The notes under the pieces are model-generated. The model had not been told where the DNA came from. It saw only the letters and a program-made list of their open reading frames with translations, and did not search any database. Made by a program: the position numbers and the translations under genes. Shown here one piece after another: positions 43,793 through 53,043 of a stretch of DNA of 64,000 nucleotides. Position 1 is the first letter of the stretch, and the number at the start of each line of letters is the position of its first letter. The stretch is from Bin5 sp963662575 (GTDB lineage Bacteria; Chloroflexota; Anaerolineae; Caldilineales; Caldilineaceae), in assembly GCA_963662575.1 (NCBI GenBank), contig OY759723.1, forward strand, positions 1,240,001 through 1,304,000. Direction: 5' to 3'.

Positions 43793-46135
43793 TTACTCGG
43801 CGTTCCCCGATAACGACGAGAGTAGACAGCCGACTCGCTCGGAGCTCTCAAAATAGTCGTATGCCTCGAATTCAAGTCGCGAATCGGGCGTGATTCCGGG
43901 AATGTCGCCGACAAGCGTAATTGTGTTGGCATCGGCCGACACCACTACGCTTGCCTGTCCACGATACGCATAGCTTCCGCTATGGAACGCCTCCATAGTG
44001 CGGGCCTGTACTTTGCTCCCAATGGATGCAGCCGCATTGCTACCCTCACTTTCTGACTGCACAACATGACTGGCAGATAGAGCGTAATCGAACCCTGCCG
44101 ACCCTGTTTCCTGGTTGCGGTCCAAATCTATCTGTACCCACCAGTAGTACTCAATGACGTTCTCAGATACGCCTTCTCTGTCAAACACCAGGCTCTCCGG
44201 CAGGTCCCTGAAATGAAATATCACGGCCAGCGTTTCCCCAGCGAGGGCGGTACTGACTTCCGTAATGTCTACGTGCCCTGCCAGGGCGTCTGAGACGCCG
44301 TCAGTCACCGTCTGACCCGGCACAATCGCAGCCGCCCCGTCGGAATCACACGCGCTGGATGAAATAATCGGGCGCATCGGGGTTGGACACCCTACTGCAT
44401 CGGAACCGTCCAAGAAATCGTAGGTTTCGAACGCAAGCCGGGATTCTGCCGTGATGCCAGGAATCTCCCCCAAAAGCGTTATCGTCTTGTCTTGCGTAGA
44501 TACCTCTATACTGGCATCTGCAAGCAATATCCCGCCCCTCAGATGCCGTTCCCAAGTGTTGACCTGCACGATTCCTCTCGTAGCTATCGATGCAACCCTG
44601 TCGCTGCCACTGTCGGCGGGAAACACATAATGACGGGCGGCCAGAATGTACTCATACCGGCCAGAGCCGTCAACATCGATCGACACCTCCCAGTTGTACT
44701 CCAGCGCATTCTCCGGCACCCCCGTCCTGTCAAAGGTCAACGTCTCCGGAACCTCCCTGAGATGAAATACAGCTGTCAATGTCTCCCCGGACAGGGTGGT
44801 ACTGACCTCGGTGATGTCGATATGCGCGGTCGAGACGTCTGAGACATCATCGATTACAGTGTCTCCCGGAGCAATCGCTGCCACAGAACTGCATGGCGCG
44901 GGCGCATGGCCTCCGCTCGCAGGAGAAAAGCATCCAACCGTGTCAGAGTCAAAGTCATGACTATAATCGTGCGTCCGGAATGTAAGGCGTGATTCCGAAG
45001 TGATGCCGGGAATATCACCGGTGAGAGTGACCGTGTTTGCCTCGGCGGACACCTCAAGGCTGGCATCTTCCAGCGTTGTGATGCTCCCCGGTTCCATTTT
45101 CCAGACGCTGGCCTTGGCCTGGTCTCCTATGGGCACCTCCGAATTACTCCCTTTATCTGCCAGGCGCACAATATAGTAGGCGGACAGAAGGTAATCAAAC
45201 CCGCCATCACCATTCTCCATAGTGTTGTCTACGTCGATTACCGCCTCCCAGCTGTACTCCATCCGGTTTTCCAATATCCCCGTCCGATTGAACGTCAACG
45301 TCTCCGGCACGTCCCTGAGATGGAATACGACTGTCAATGTCTCCCCGGACAAAGAGGTGCTGACCTCGACTATGTCCATATGCCCCTGCGTCGCGTCTCC
45401 GCTCTCGTCAACTACAGTTTGCCCCGGCGTTATCACTGCCCTACCGGATTCACACTGCTGGATTGCCGCGCTCGCACTGTATGGAGGATGGCACTCTACA
45501 TGATCGGAACCGCGCTTCACATCGGAAGTCTCAAATGTGAGTCGCGATTCAGATGTGATGCCGGGTATTTCGCCCGAAAGCGTAATCGTATCTGCCGAGG
45601 CGGATATCTCAAGACTGGCATCCTCCAGCGAAGAAAAACTCGTGGTGTGCACTTTCCAGGTGCTGGCATCCACTATCTCTCCGAGCGGGACGGTCGTCTC
45701 ACCGCTGCTCTCTGACTGGAAAAAAATATGATAGGCTGACAGAAGATATTCAAAGCCGCCGTAGCCGGTTCCCCGGTCGTCGTCAACATCGATTGCCACC
45801 TCCCAGCTGTACTCCATCGTGCCTACCATAAGCCCTGTTCTGTCGAATGTCAGGCTCTCCGGAACATCTCGCAGATGGAATACAACTGTCAGTTTCTCTC
45901 CGGACAGCGAGGTGTTGATTTCCCTAATGTCTATATGCGCGGCTGACACATCAGAGACATCATCGGTTACGGTGTCACCCGGCGTAACCGCTTCCACCGA
46001 CTCGCACTGGCTGGACGCATCGCCCGGCACGGTGGAGTGCTGCTCCGGCTGAGGCATCTCCGCATAAACGGGTCTTGACCCTAAGACCATCAGCAATGCA
46101 AAGACAAGGATTTTAGCAAGGATCTTGATCTTCAT
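43793..46135 (-). CDS. exported protein with four tandem ~187-residue Cys-bracketed repeats
   Basis: 780 residues. ATG at 46135 with AGGAG upstream; signal peptide about 1-28 (KIKILAKILVFALLMVLGSRPVYA). The mature chain is four similar units starting near residues 40, 227, 415 and 595. Each unit opens with a Cys and a calcium-site-like acidic phrase (TPGDTVTDDVSDVSAAHIDI), then LSGETLTVVFHLRDVPE, LTFDRTG, EYSWEVAIDVD, a tyrosine-rich strand, an LxGDIPGITSESRLTFET strand, and closes with VGC-P. The opening and closing Cys could form a disulfide per unit. The beta-rich pattern recalls DOMON/carbohydrate-binding-like sandwiches, but I do not recognise a family. No membrane anchor, so probably secreted or surface-associated. 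Confidence 0.8.
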   Translation of the reverse strand: MKIKILAKILVFALLMVLGSRPVYAEMPQPEQHSTVPGDASSQCESVEAVTPGDTVTDDVSDVSAAHIDIREINTSLSGEKLTVVFHLRDVPESLTFDRTGLMVGTMEYSWEVAIDVDDDRGTGYGGFEYLLSAYHIFFQSESSGETTVPLGEIVDASTWKVHTTSFSSLEDASLEISASADTITLSGEIPGITSESRLTFETSDVKRGSDHVECHPPYSASAAIQQCESGRAVITPGQTVVDESGDATQGHMDIVEVSTSLSGETLTVVFHLRDVPETLTFNRTGILENRMEYSWEAVIDVDNTMENGDGGFDYLLSAYYIVRLADKGSNSEVPIGDQAKASVWKMEPGSITTLEDASLEVSAEANTVTLTGDIPGITSESRLTFRTHDYSHDFDSDTVGCFSPASGGHAPAPCSSVAAIAPGDTVIDDVSDVSTAHIDITEVSTTLSGETLTAVFHLREVPETLTFDRTGVPENALEYNWEVSIDVDGSGRYEYILAARHYVFPADSGSDRVASIATRGIVQVNTWERHLRGGILLADASIEVSTQDKTITLLGEIPGITAESRLAFETYDFLDGSDAVGCPTPMRPIISSSACDSDGAAAIVPGQTVTDGVSDALAGHVDITEVSTALAGETLAVIFHFRDLPESLVFDREGVSENVIEYYWWVQIDLDRNQETGSAGFDYALSASHVVQSESEGSNAAASIGSKVQARTMEAFHSGSYAYRGQASVVVSADANTITLVGDIPGITPDSRLEFEAYDYFESSERVGCLLSSLSGNAE

Positions 46136-46794
46136 TGATCGTGCTCCTGGGTAATAGGACTGCACTTCTATTGACATCATCGGTTCTCAACTGCCCAACG
46201 CGTCATTGGCTTCCCCAGTTCCATCTCCATTGTGCATTCCAAGTGCGGGACCAAGGGACTGCCTGTTTTGGTGTCAGCGGGCACGGCTCCTGCGAACCGA
46301 TTGCGGTTTCAAACAGGCCCACTTTAGTTGAGAATTACCATGGAGTTGGATCAGTCGCAGCACGTCCTCCCATCCGGACTGCTGCTCTTCGACCCGGTAA
46401 AATAGTGCCGACGCCCTGCCATATCTCCTGTCCAGCGCCGCCGCGCAGGCTGCCGTCCGGTCCACCCATCATTCAGCCGGCTCGACAGTGCTGGTTCTTT
46501 CTTGAAATCTTAACCGATTCACGCCGGGGTTGTCCCGCCCATAACTACCGATTCCAGTGTTTCACGCGACCAGTTCAGGGACATTTACCTGCACTGCTAC
46601 TTTGGAGACGATTTGCCGTTGGCTGAACTTGGCCCTAAAAGCTGGAGCACGAGTTATGCTATACAGATGGGCAATTCCGGGAACAGGCGAATGGATAGGT
46701 TAACCGTCAGAACACCGTAACCCAATGCGTTATTGGCCCTGTGTTCGACGCGTCCCAAGTACGGAGTTCCCGAATCCCCACCCAGAACGAAGAA
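46136..46794. other. gap without recognisable gene
   Basis: About 660 bases upstream of the four-repeat gene. No conserved reading frame, RNA or strong promoter was recognised. Frames present are short and lack ribosome sites. Confidence 0.4.
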
Positions 46795-46827
46795 CCGCCC
46801 AGCCCCGTTGCATCCGGGGCTGGGCGG
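46795..46827 (-). terminator. relic terminator hairpin of a decayed LRR gene
   Basis: CCGCCCAGCCCC and GGGGCTGGGCGG form a perfect 12-bp stem with loop GTTGCATCC. Same hairpin family and same preceding sequence (CCAG..TAC..GGCGCCAGACAGTA) as the terminator of the intact LRR gene at 47607-47648. Confidence 0.65.
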
Positions 46828-46852
46828 GTACTGTCTGGCGCCGGTACCCTGG

Positions 46853-46957
46853 CTATTGGAAGTAGGGAAGCACAAGCGTGTCTACATCACTGTGTTCGAC
46901 GCACTGCGGGTGTTGAGGTACGCAATCGGCTAGCAGATCTTCCGACAAAAGAGCCAC
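46853..46957 (-). pseudogene. 3'-terminal fragment of an LRR-protein gene
   Basis: A minus-strand frame reads LLSEDLLADCVPQHPQCVEH then SDVDTLVLPYFQ and stops. The intact LRR protein ends LRLSGNQLTGCVPPALHDVT then TNDLDSLGLSDCQ. C, V, P, V, D and L positions correspond, and the 3' flank and hairpin are conserved. No upstream LRRs remain. Confidence 0.65.
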
Positions 46958-47010
46958 CGACGTATTGCGGCTTCTTCATTCGAGGGTTATCGAACGGCGG
47001 TGAAATCGTA

Positions 47011-47489
47011 TCAGTTACCGTCACTCCATTCGGAATGGCCCAGATACTCACAGTGTGACCACTTTTCGACAACTATTCGGCCCGATATGGCGTACTCAAG
47101 GTATACGTTGCTACTGCCTACCCCAAAAGAAATACTGATGAGGTCTGCATCAGAAGGGTCTATGGAGACGCCATATGAACTCCTGTAAGCGTCTGCTGTC
47201 TGCTGATGGATATTTGCCAGAATTACGTTGACCCATTCATGCGAGGCATGCAGAGGACTCTGGCAGATTCCATCGTCTTTGTAGATCACGTCTGGCGACC
47301 ATGGGTCAGCATACTGGTCCTCGATATTGGTTAGACGATTCTCGTAGCCAGTAAAGCGGTCTTCGAGTTCGACAAGGCGATCGCGCAGGGATTCCAAAGT
47401 AAGTTCGTCTTGCGCAAGGGCAATTCCCCAAAACAGAAGAAAAGCGCTATTACCAGTAGAGTGAGTCTAGAGGGTCGTGGAATGTACAT
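47011..47489 (-). pseudogene. small exported coiled-coil protein with apparent frameshift in its signal peptide
   Basis: An ATG at 47489 follows CTAGGAGAAAAA and opens MYIPRPSRLTLLVIALFF. The hydrophobic run then has to shift by one base to continue as WGIALAQDELTLESLRDRLVELEDR. The shifted frame holds a cleavage-like ALAQ, a short coiled coil and a 100-residue C-terminal domain (LHASHEWVNVILANIHQQ, YLEYAISGRIVVEKWSHC). With one base restored the product would be 159 residues. A TTG-initiated version beginning at LESLRD is the only uninterrupted frame. No family recognised. Located just downstream of the LRR gene terminator. Confidence 0.55.
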
Positions 47490-47606
47490 TTTTTCTCCTA
47501 GGAAGTGAATTGAAAAGAGGTCTTAGCAAGGAGGCCTATCCATGTTGTGCAGGCCCCTGCCGTAAGAGGGACAGATAAAGCGGGCTGCTTAACCATATTT
47601 GCCTCC

Positions 47607-47648
47607 AAAGAAAAACCACCCAGCCCCGGCACATCCGGGACTGGGCGG
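47607..47648 (-). terminator. rho-independent terminator of the LRR gene
   Basis: Minus strand CCGCCCAGTCCCGG / CCGGGGCTGGGTGG stem around a short loop, followed by TTTTTCTTT, 26 bases after the LRR stop codon. Confidence 0.85.
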
Positions 47649-47673
47649 ATACTGTCTGACGCCAATACTCTGG

Positions 47674-50600
47674 CTACTGGCAGTCTGACAAGCCAAGACT
47701 ATCCAAGTCGTTAGTCGTAACGTCGTGCAGGGCTGGCGGCACGCAGCCGGTCAGTTGATTTCCTGACAGTCGCAGCGTGGCGAGATCGGGCAGATTGCCC
47801 AGTTGGGATGGGATGCTCCCGCTCAGATCGTTATTGTAAAGGAAAAGCGCCTTCAGCTTTGTGAGGCTGCCCAACTGCGACGGAATGGTCCCGCTCAGGT
47901 CGTTACTATGGAGGTACAGGTATTGCACGCTGGAAAGACTGCCCAACTGCGACGGAATGCTCCCGCTCAGCTCGTTTCCACTAAGGTGGAACCCCGTCAC
48001 CTTTGTGAGGCTGCCCAGCTGCGACGGGATGCTCCCGCTTAGCTCGTTGTCTGCAAGGTCCAGGCTTTCCAGGTTGGAGAGGCTGCCCAGCTGTGACGGG
48101 ATGCTCCCGCTTAGCTCGTTGTCTGCAAGGCTCAGTCTTTTCAGTTTGGAGAGGCTGCCCAACTGCGACGGAATGCTCCCGCTCAGGTCGTTGTCTGAAA
48201 GGTTCAGGCCTTCCAGGTTGGAGAGGCTGCCCAGCTGCGACGAAATGGTTCCGCTCAACTCATTGTCGGATAGGGAAAGCTGAACCAGATTCGTGAGGCT
48301 GCCCAGCTGCGACGGGATACTCCCGGTCAGGTCGTTGTTTGTAAGGTTCAGGCTTTCCAGGTTGGAGAGGCTGCCCAGCTGTGACGGGATGCTCCCGCTC
48401 AGTTCATTGCCGATGAGATTGAGGCTTGTGAGGCTGGAAAGATTTCCCAGCGCCGAAGGAATCGATCCACTCAAATCGTTATTGGCCAGGGAGAGTGACC
48501 CCAATTCTGAAAGATTTCCCAGTGCGGAAGGAAGTGTTCCAGTCAGATTGTTGTTGTTAAGGACAAGGCGCGTGACGCGGCCTTGATCGTTGGTGGTAAC
48601 TCCATACCAGGTACTGATGGGCTGAGCGGTCAGCCAGTTGTATTCTCGGAACCAGCTGATCCCGTCTGTGGCGTTGTAAAGCGCTACAAGCGCCGCTCTG
48701 TCGGAGCTGGCAGAACCTGGTACAGACGTGGCTGTAGGCGTAGGTGTGGGAGTCGCGGTAGCGTTGGCATCAGGCGTCGGGGTAATCGTTGGGGTCGCGG
48801 TGGGAGTCGGTGTCGCGGTTGTCGTTGGGGTCGCGGTGGGGGTATGCGTTGGGTCCCCGCAATATATGAGGCCAGTTTCAGCCAGGTCATTGACGAGAAC
48901 GTCTCTGAGACCGGCAGGCAGGCATCCAGTCAGCGCGTTGCCTGAGAGGTGCAGGCCATCCAGCTTGGGCAGGTCTTCCAGGGTTGACGGCACCTCTCCG
49001 CTCAGCTGATTGTTGGCAAGATGCAGCACTATGAGTGAGGAGAGGTCACCAAGCGATGAGGGGATGGAACCGGTGAGCTGGTTGTTGGTGAGAGCCAGCC
49101 AAGTGAGTGAGGAGAGATCGCCCAGCGATGAAGGGATGGAACCACTAAACCGATTGTCGCCAAGGTACAGGTGCTTCAGCGTGGAGAGGCCGCTCAGATG
49201 CGAAGGAATCGTCCCACTCAACCGGTTGTCTGTAAGGTATAGATGTGTCAGGTTGGAGAGGTCGGATATCGCTGATGGGATTGACCCGCTCAGAAAATTA
49301 TTCCAGAGATGCAAAGATTGCAGATTGGAAAGGTTGCCCAGCTCTGATGGGATTGACCCAGTCAGCCGATTAAAGCCGAGCTTCAGAGATTGCAGATTGG
49401 ACAGTCTGCCCAACGCCGATGGGATTGATCCACTCAATCGGTTGACTGCAAGATCCAGAAACTTTAGTTTGGAAAGGTTGCCCAATTCTGACGGTATCGC
49501 GCCAGTCAGTATGTTGTTCGTGAGATACATTTCCTCAAGGCTGGTGAGGTTTCCCAACTGGGATGGGATCGCTCCGGTCAACTCATTGTATGATATTATC
49601 AGCCTTTTCAGATTGGTGAGGCTGCCCAGCGTGGAAGGTATGGACCGGTTCAGCTTGTTGTTCGACAGCGAAAAGTGTTCGAGATTGGAGAGATTTCCCA
49701 ACGATGATGGTATTGATCCGGTCAGTTGGTTCCTTTCCAGGTAGAGCTCTTTCAGACTGGAAAGGTTGCCCAGCGTTGACGGTATCGACCCGCTGAGTTG
49801 ATTTCTTGTGAGTTGCAGATGCTCGAGCTTGGAGAGTTGACCGAGCTCTGAAGGCATTGAACCGTTCAGCCTGTTTCCTCTGAAGTTCAGATAGACGAGC
49901 CTGGAGAATTGACCGATCTCTGAAGGAATTGAACCATGCAGATTGTTTCCTCTGTTCTGATCAGTTCCTTTGAGATCGAGACGATATACGAAGCCATCTT
50001 CGTCGGTGTCAACGCCATACCAGGAACCGATGGGATTGTCGCTCAGCCAGTTGTGATTCGCTACCCAGTTGTCGCCGTCCGTTGCGTTGTAGAGGGCAAC
50101 CAATGCGGCCCTTTCCGCTATAGTTGAAGAGATAACCGTTGAAGCGTCCACCGTTGCAGTGGCTGTGGCGGTAGGCGTCGGCGTGGCTGTTGCAGTGGCT
50201 GTTGCAGTGGGCGTTGCAGTGGGCGTTGCAGTCGCAGTGGGTGCCTGCTGCTGTTGTGCCTGCTGCTGTTGCACACGCAGCGTTGCTGTTGCCGTCGCAG
50301 TAGGCGTTGACGTATGCGGCGCCGTCGGAACATCGGCTCTGACGTACCCTGACCAAGCGCTCAGTCCCCCCGCATTCCTCGCCTTGACCCGATAAAAGTA
50401 CCGCGTATTGGACGAAACCGTGTCATCAACATACCGCGTAGCAGTGCTGCCGGTATCATCCGCTATGATCGTGAACTGCCCCACCGCATCCACCGCAGGA
50501 TTGCGCCGCAGGATCTGATAACCTGTAATGCTGCTGTCGCCGGGATCGTCCCAAGTCAACGTTACCGAACTGTGCGTTGCCTCTGTCTGCAAATTCTGTG

Positions 50601-51564
50601 GTGGCGCCGGCGCCGCAACTGTCGGAGTTGGCGTGGCCGTAAACTCAGGTGTAGACGTATGTGTAACGGTTGGCGTCGGCGTGGCTGTTGCAGTGGGCGT
50701 TGCGGTAGGCGTTGATGTATGCGGCGCCGTCGGAACATCAGCTCTGACGTACCCTGACCAAGCGCTCAGTCCCCCCGCATTCCTCGCCTTGACCCGAAAA
50801 ACGTACCGCGTATTGGACGAAACTGTGTCGTCAACATACTGTGTAGCCGTGCTGCCTGTGTCATCCGCTATGATCGTGAACTGCCCCACCGCATCCACAG
50901 CAGGATTGCGCCGCAGGATCTGATAGCCCGTAATGCTGCTGTCGCCGGGATCGTCCCAGGTCAACGTTACCGAACTGTGCGTTGCCTCTGTCTGCAAATT
51001 CTGTGGTGGCGCCGGCGCCGCTACTGTCGGAGTTGGCGTGGCCGTAAGCTCAGGTGTAGACGTATGTGTAACGGTTGGCGTCGGCGTGGCTGTTGCAGTG
51101 GGGGTCGCAGTGGACGTTGCAGTAGATGTTGCAGTAGGCGCAGACGCGACCACTGCCTCAACCTGTTCGCTCCACGCGCCGGGCCCACCCTCATCGTAGC
51201 GCGCACGTACCTTCACTTTGTAGCGCACACCTTCGTTCAAAGCGGTGATCGTGTACGAAGGCTCCGTCGGAAAGGCATTGCCCGACTCGTCTGTCCATGT
51301 CTTGAAGTTCTCGCCCACTCGTGCCCAACTGATCCTGTAATCGCGGGGCGTATTTGTCGGCGCATCCCACGACACCTCCAGTTGCCCCGACAGGGTGCTC
51401 TCAACGCGCACCGTGCCGATCGCCTTCGTGTCATCCTGCGCAAATGCCGGCTGGCGCCCGGTTAGCACAATGACAGCATATGCCAGGATCAGCGCCAGAA
51501 ACAGGACCAGGACTTTCCGTGCATTTCCAGGGAAGTAAAACGTACGCGTGTCCGACGGCTGCAT
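47674..51564 (-). CDS. exported fibronectin III / leucine-rich-repeat surface protein
   Basis: 1296 residues; AAGGAG eight bases before ATG. Signal peptide about 1-43 (VLVLFLALILAYAVIVL...AFAQ). Three FN3 domains (about 50-137, 180-275, 315-410) are joined by Thr/Pro-rich spacers. The second and third FN3 are almost identical. Two LRR blocks follow, each with an N-cap AALVALYNATDGxxW...WYGV (about 483-885 and 955-1296) and plant-type 24-residue repeats LGNLSxLxxLxLxxNxLSGSIPSxLG. Each block ends in a Cys-containing cap (LTGCLPAGLRDV; LTGCVPPALHDV). Such proteins probably mediate adhesion or glycan/protein binding. No membrane anchor or sorting signal is seen. Confidence 0.9.
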   Translation of the reverse strand: MQPSDTRTFYFPGNARKVLVLFLALILAYAVIVLTGRQPAFAQDDTKAIGTVRVESTLSGQLEVSWDAPTNTPRDYRISWARVGENFKTWTDESGNAFPTEPSYTITALNEGVRYKVKVRARYDEGGPGAWSEQVEAVVASAPTATSTATSTATPTATATPTPTVTHTSTPELTATPTPTVAAPAPPQNLQTEATHSSVTLTWDDPGDSSITGYQILRRNPAVDAVGQFTIIADDTGSTATQYVDDTVSSNTRYVFRVKARNAGGLSAWSGYVRADVPTAPHTSTPTATPTATATPTPTVTHTSTPEFTATPTPTVAAPAPPQNLQTEATHSSVTLTWDDPGDSSITGYQILRRNPAVDAVGQFTIIADDTGSTATRYVDDTVSSNTRYFYRVKARNAGGLSAWSGYVRADVPTAPHTSTPTATATATLRVQQQQAQQQQAPTATATPTATPTATATATATPTPTATATATVDASTVISSTIAERAALVALYNATDGDNWVANHNWLSDNPIGSWYGVDTDEDGFVYRLDLKGTDQNRGNNLHGSIPSEIGQFSRLVYLNFRGNRLNGSMPSELGQLSKLEHLQLTRNQLSGSIPSTLGNLSSLKELYLERNQLTGSIPSSLGNLSNLEHFSLSNNKLNRSIPSTLGSLTNLKRLIISYNELTGAIPSQLGNLTSLEEMYLTNNILTGAIPSELGNLSKLKFLDLAVNRLSGSIPSALGRLSNLQSLKLGFNRLTGSIPSELGNLSNLQSLHLWNNFLSGSIPSAISDLSNLTHLYLTDNRLSGTIPSHLSGLSTLKHLYLGDNRFSGSIPSSLGDLSSLTWLALTNNQLTGSIPSSLGDLSSLIVLHLANNQLSGEVPSTLEDLPKLDGLHLSGNALTGCLPAGLRDVLVNDLAETGLIYCGDPTHTPTATPTTTATPTPTATPTITPTPDANATATPTPTPTATSVPGSASSDRAALVALYNATDGISWFREYNWLTAQPISTWYGVTTNDQGRVTRLVLNNNNLTGTLPSALGNLSELGSLSLANNDLSGSIPSALGNLSSLTSLNLIGNELSGSIPSQLGSLSNLESLNLTNNDLTGSIPSQLGSLTNLVQLSLSDNELSGTISSQLGSLSNLEGLNLSDNDLSGSIPSQLGSLSKLKRLSLADNELSGSIPSQLGSLSNLESLDLADNELSGSIPSQLGSLTKVTGFHLSGNELSGSIPSQLGSLSSVQYLYLHSNDLSGTIPSQLGSLTKLKALFLYNNDLSGSIPSQLGNLPDLATLRLSGNQLTGCVPPALHDVTTNDLDSLGLSDCQ
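50315..51125 (-). repeat. 405-bp internal duplication in the FN3 region
   Basis: Bases from GCCGTCGGAACATC at 50321 recur at 50726 and stay nearly identical through the FN3 domain and its Thr/Pro spacer. The offset of 405 bp equals 135 codons, keeping the frame. Confidence 0.8.
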
Positions 51565-51870
51565 CGAATCTGCTCCTTCGCGGTGAATTTCTCGAAAAGA
51601 CAGGCAGTAACAGTGCCTCCTTCTCTAAGGTGACCAGAATGCGGCTGGCCGACCGTTCGTTACGATGGCATCACTACGATTGCATCACTATGTGCATGGC
51701 CTGACTGACAGATTCCGAATTTCAGGGTCCATCGGCAGGAGAACTGTTTGCCGGGAAGGGAGCATCCAGGACGGCCTCGGCTTAAGAGCTTGTTTCAGGG
51801 CAACTTTGGCCAGACTGAGGTGCCATCTGCGGGGAGGCTACTTAGACTTATTCTGAATGCCATAATTATT

Positions 51871-51900
51871 TTGTAATTTATTAGTTCTCATAACTATAAT
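51871..51900 (+). promoter_or_regulatory. promoter-like sequence in an AT-rich island, no gene assigned
   Basis: TTGTAA (51871-51876), 18-bp spacer, TATAAT (51895-51900) on the plus strand. No intact gene begins in the next 650 bases. Confidence 0.4.
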
Positions 51901-52571
51901 AGTGTGCTGTACAGATTTTGTCCTGGCTAGTTGGACCAATTTTGGGGACTTGAAGAAACCGATTTTGGTCCCTTCAGCGCCTGGGGAGCAGTTCCACCTT
52001 CTGCCCGGTGTGCGGCGCCGGTGCACGCATCAACCTGTGGCGCACCTCTCGGGGCCAGCTAACTAAACGTCAACCAGTGCCCCGCATAGCCGGCAAACGC
52101 CGTAAGCATTATGGATTCATGGCCTCGCCACCGGGAGACCGGGCGCCCCGGCTGCACCTCCCGCGAACGCAAAATATACCAACCTGACCCCACCCGCGCC
52201 CCGCCAGTCTCCCTTCTTCCCGCTGGAAGAAGAGATCGACCTGCTCGCGGCAGCCGCGCGCCGCCGGGCCGTGAGCCGCTCTTAGCCGGGCCGCGTTGCG
52301 TTTTTCCTGTATTATGGACCAGTGTAGGGCTCGAATGGGACGTCCGCCCTGTTCTAGAGGATAATTTATGGTGAAATGTCCACATATTCACTTTGAATTG
52401 GGCCTTTCCAACGCCACACGTGTATAGTATACTTCTGATAGTTGTTGAACACTGGTACACGCTGGCCCCCCAAAAAGGGGGTGCCACCAGAGCCTTGGCA
52501 CGGGACATATTACACAATGCCCGGGCCGCAAGACCCCCGAATCCGAAAGATGTAGCTGAATTGAGACGGCA
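51901..52571. other. gap with possible decayed transposase traces
   Basis: Plus-strand frames include FCPVCGAGARI near 51990 and PFFPLEEEIDLLAAAARRRA near 52205-52280, which recall the zinc-ribbon and FPLDE segments of ISKra4-like transposases. They are in different frames and interrupted. A CCCCC-AAAAA-GGGGG hairpin (about 52467-52482) and TATACT at 52428-52433 lie upstream of the next gene. No intact gene. Confidence 0.25.
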
Positions 52572-52928
52572 ATGACAATGGCAACCGAGAGTGAACGGAT
52601 CGCCCGCATCGAGGGCGCCTACGAGCATCTGGCTACAAAAGCCGATGTAGAATCCATTAAGACCGAAGTGCATGACGTCAAAGCGGAGGTGCAAACGGTC
52701 AAGTCCGAACTGCAGACCGAGATACAGACTGTCAGGTCTGACCTACGGGGGGAGATGCAAGTCCTCAAGTCCGAACTGCAGACGGATATACAATCCGTCA
52801 GATCCGAAATGCACGGCGAGATAGCTGGAATCAAGAACGATCTCCGGTGGATTAAGTGGGCCCTCGGCATCGTCGTACTTGGCGTCCTGCTGCCGTACTT
52901 GCAATCGTTGCTTGAACGCCTGCCCTGA
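52572..52928 (+). CDS. small coiled-coil protein with C-terminal membrane helix
   Basis: 118 residues. ATESERIARIEGAYEHLATKADVES leads into a long heptad/11-residue coiled coil (about 28-90) built from repeated VKSELQTEIQTVRSDLRGEM-like units. A tryptophan-flanked transmembrane helix (about 93-112; WALGIVVLGVLLPYLQSLL) ends the chain. Similar small tail-anchored coiled coils (CCDC90/DUF1640-like) are common and of unknown role. A possible TTTCCA-17 bp-TATACT promoter lies about 140 bases upstream, and a terminator-like stem follows. Confidence 0.7.
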   Translation: MTMATESERIARIEGAYEHLATKADVESIKTEVHDVKAEVQTVKSELQTEIQTVRSDLRGEMQVLKSELQTDIQSVRSEMHGEIAGIKNDLRWIKWALGIVVLGVLLPYLQSLLERLP

Positions 52929-53000
52929 CGCACAGATATTGCTGGTGTGTGACACTCCCCTTCGCGCCGCTAGCCAGGACCATTGCCAATAGACGTGAGA

Positions 53001-53043
53001 GAACGGATGGGACCTGTACTTAAACCCATCTGTTCTGTTCTAT
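53001..53043 (+). terminator. terminator-like hairpin after the coiled-coil gene
   Basis: GAACGGATGGG and CCCATCTGTTC pair over 11 bp with one G:T, around a 13-base loop. TGTTCTATTTT follows. Confidence 0.6.

Noticed and set aside
47803..49744. Repetitive DNA resembling a CRISPR or satellite array
   Set aside because: The ~72-bp periodicity is the coding pattern of 24-residue leucine-rich repeats on the minus strand; units diverge and have no spacer structure.
50130..51150. GT/GC-rich tracts looking like microsatellites or G-quadruplex DNA
   Set aside because: They encode Thr/Pro/Ala spacers between FN3 domains on the minus strand, in frame with the LRR gene.
52059..52694. 211-codon minus-strand frame
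   Set aside because: Low-complexity Arg/Gly/Ser content, no ribosome site, overlaps the 5' part of the better-supported coiled-coil gene on the plus strand.
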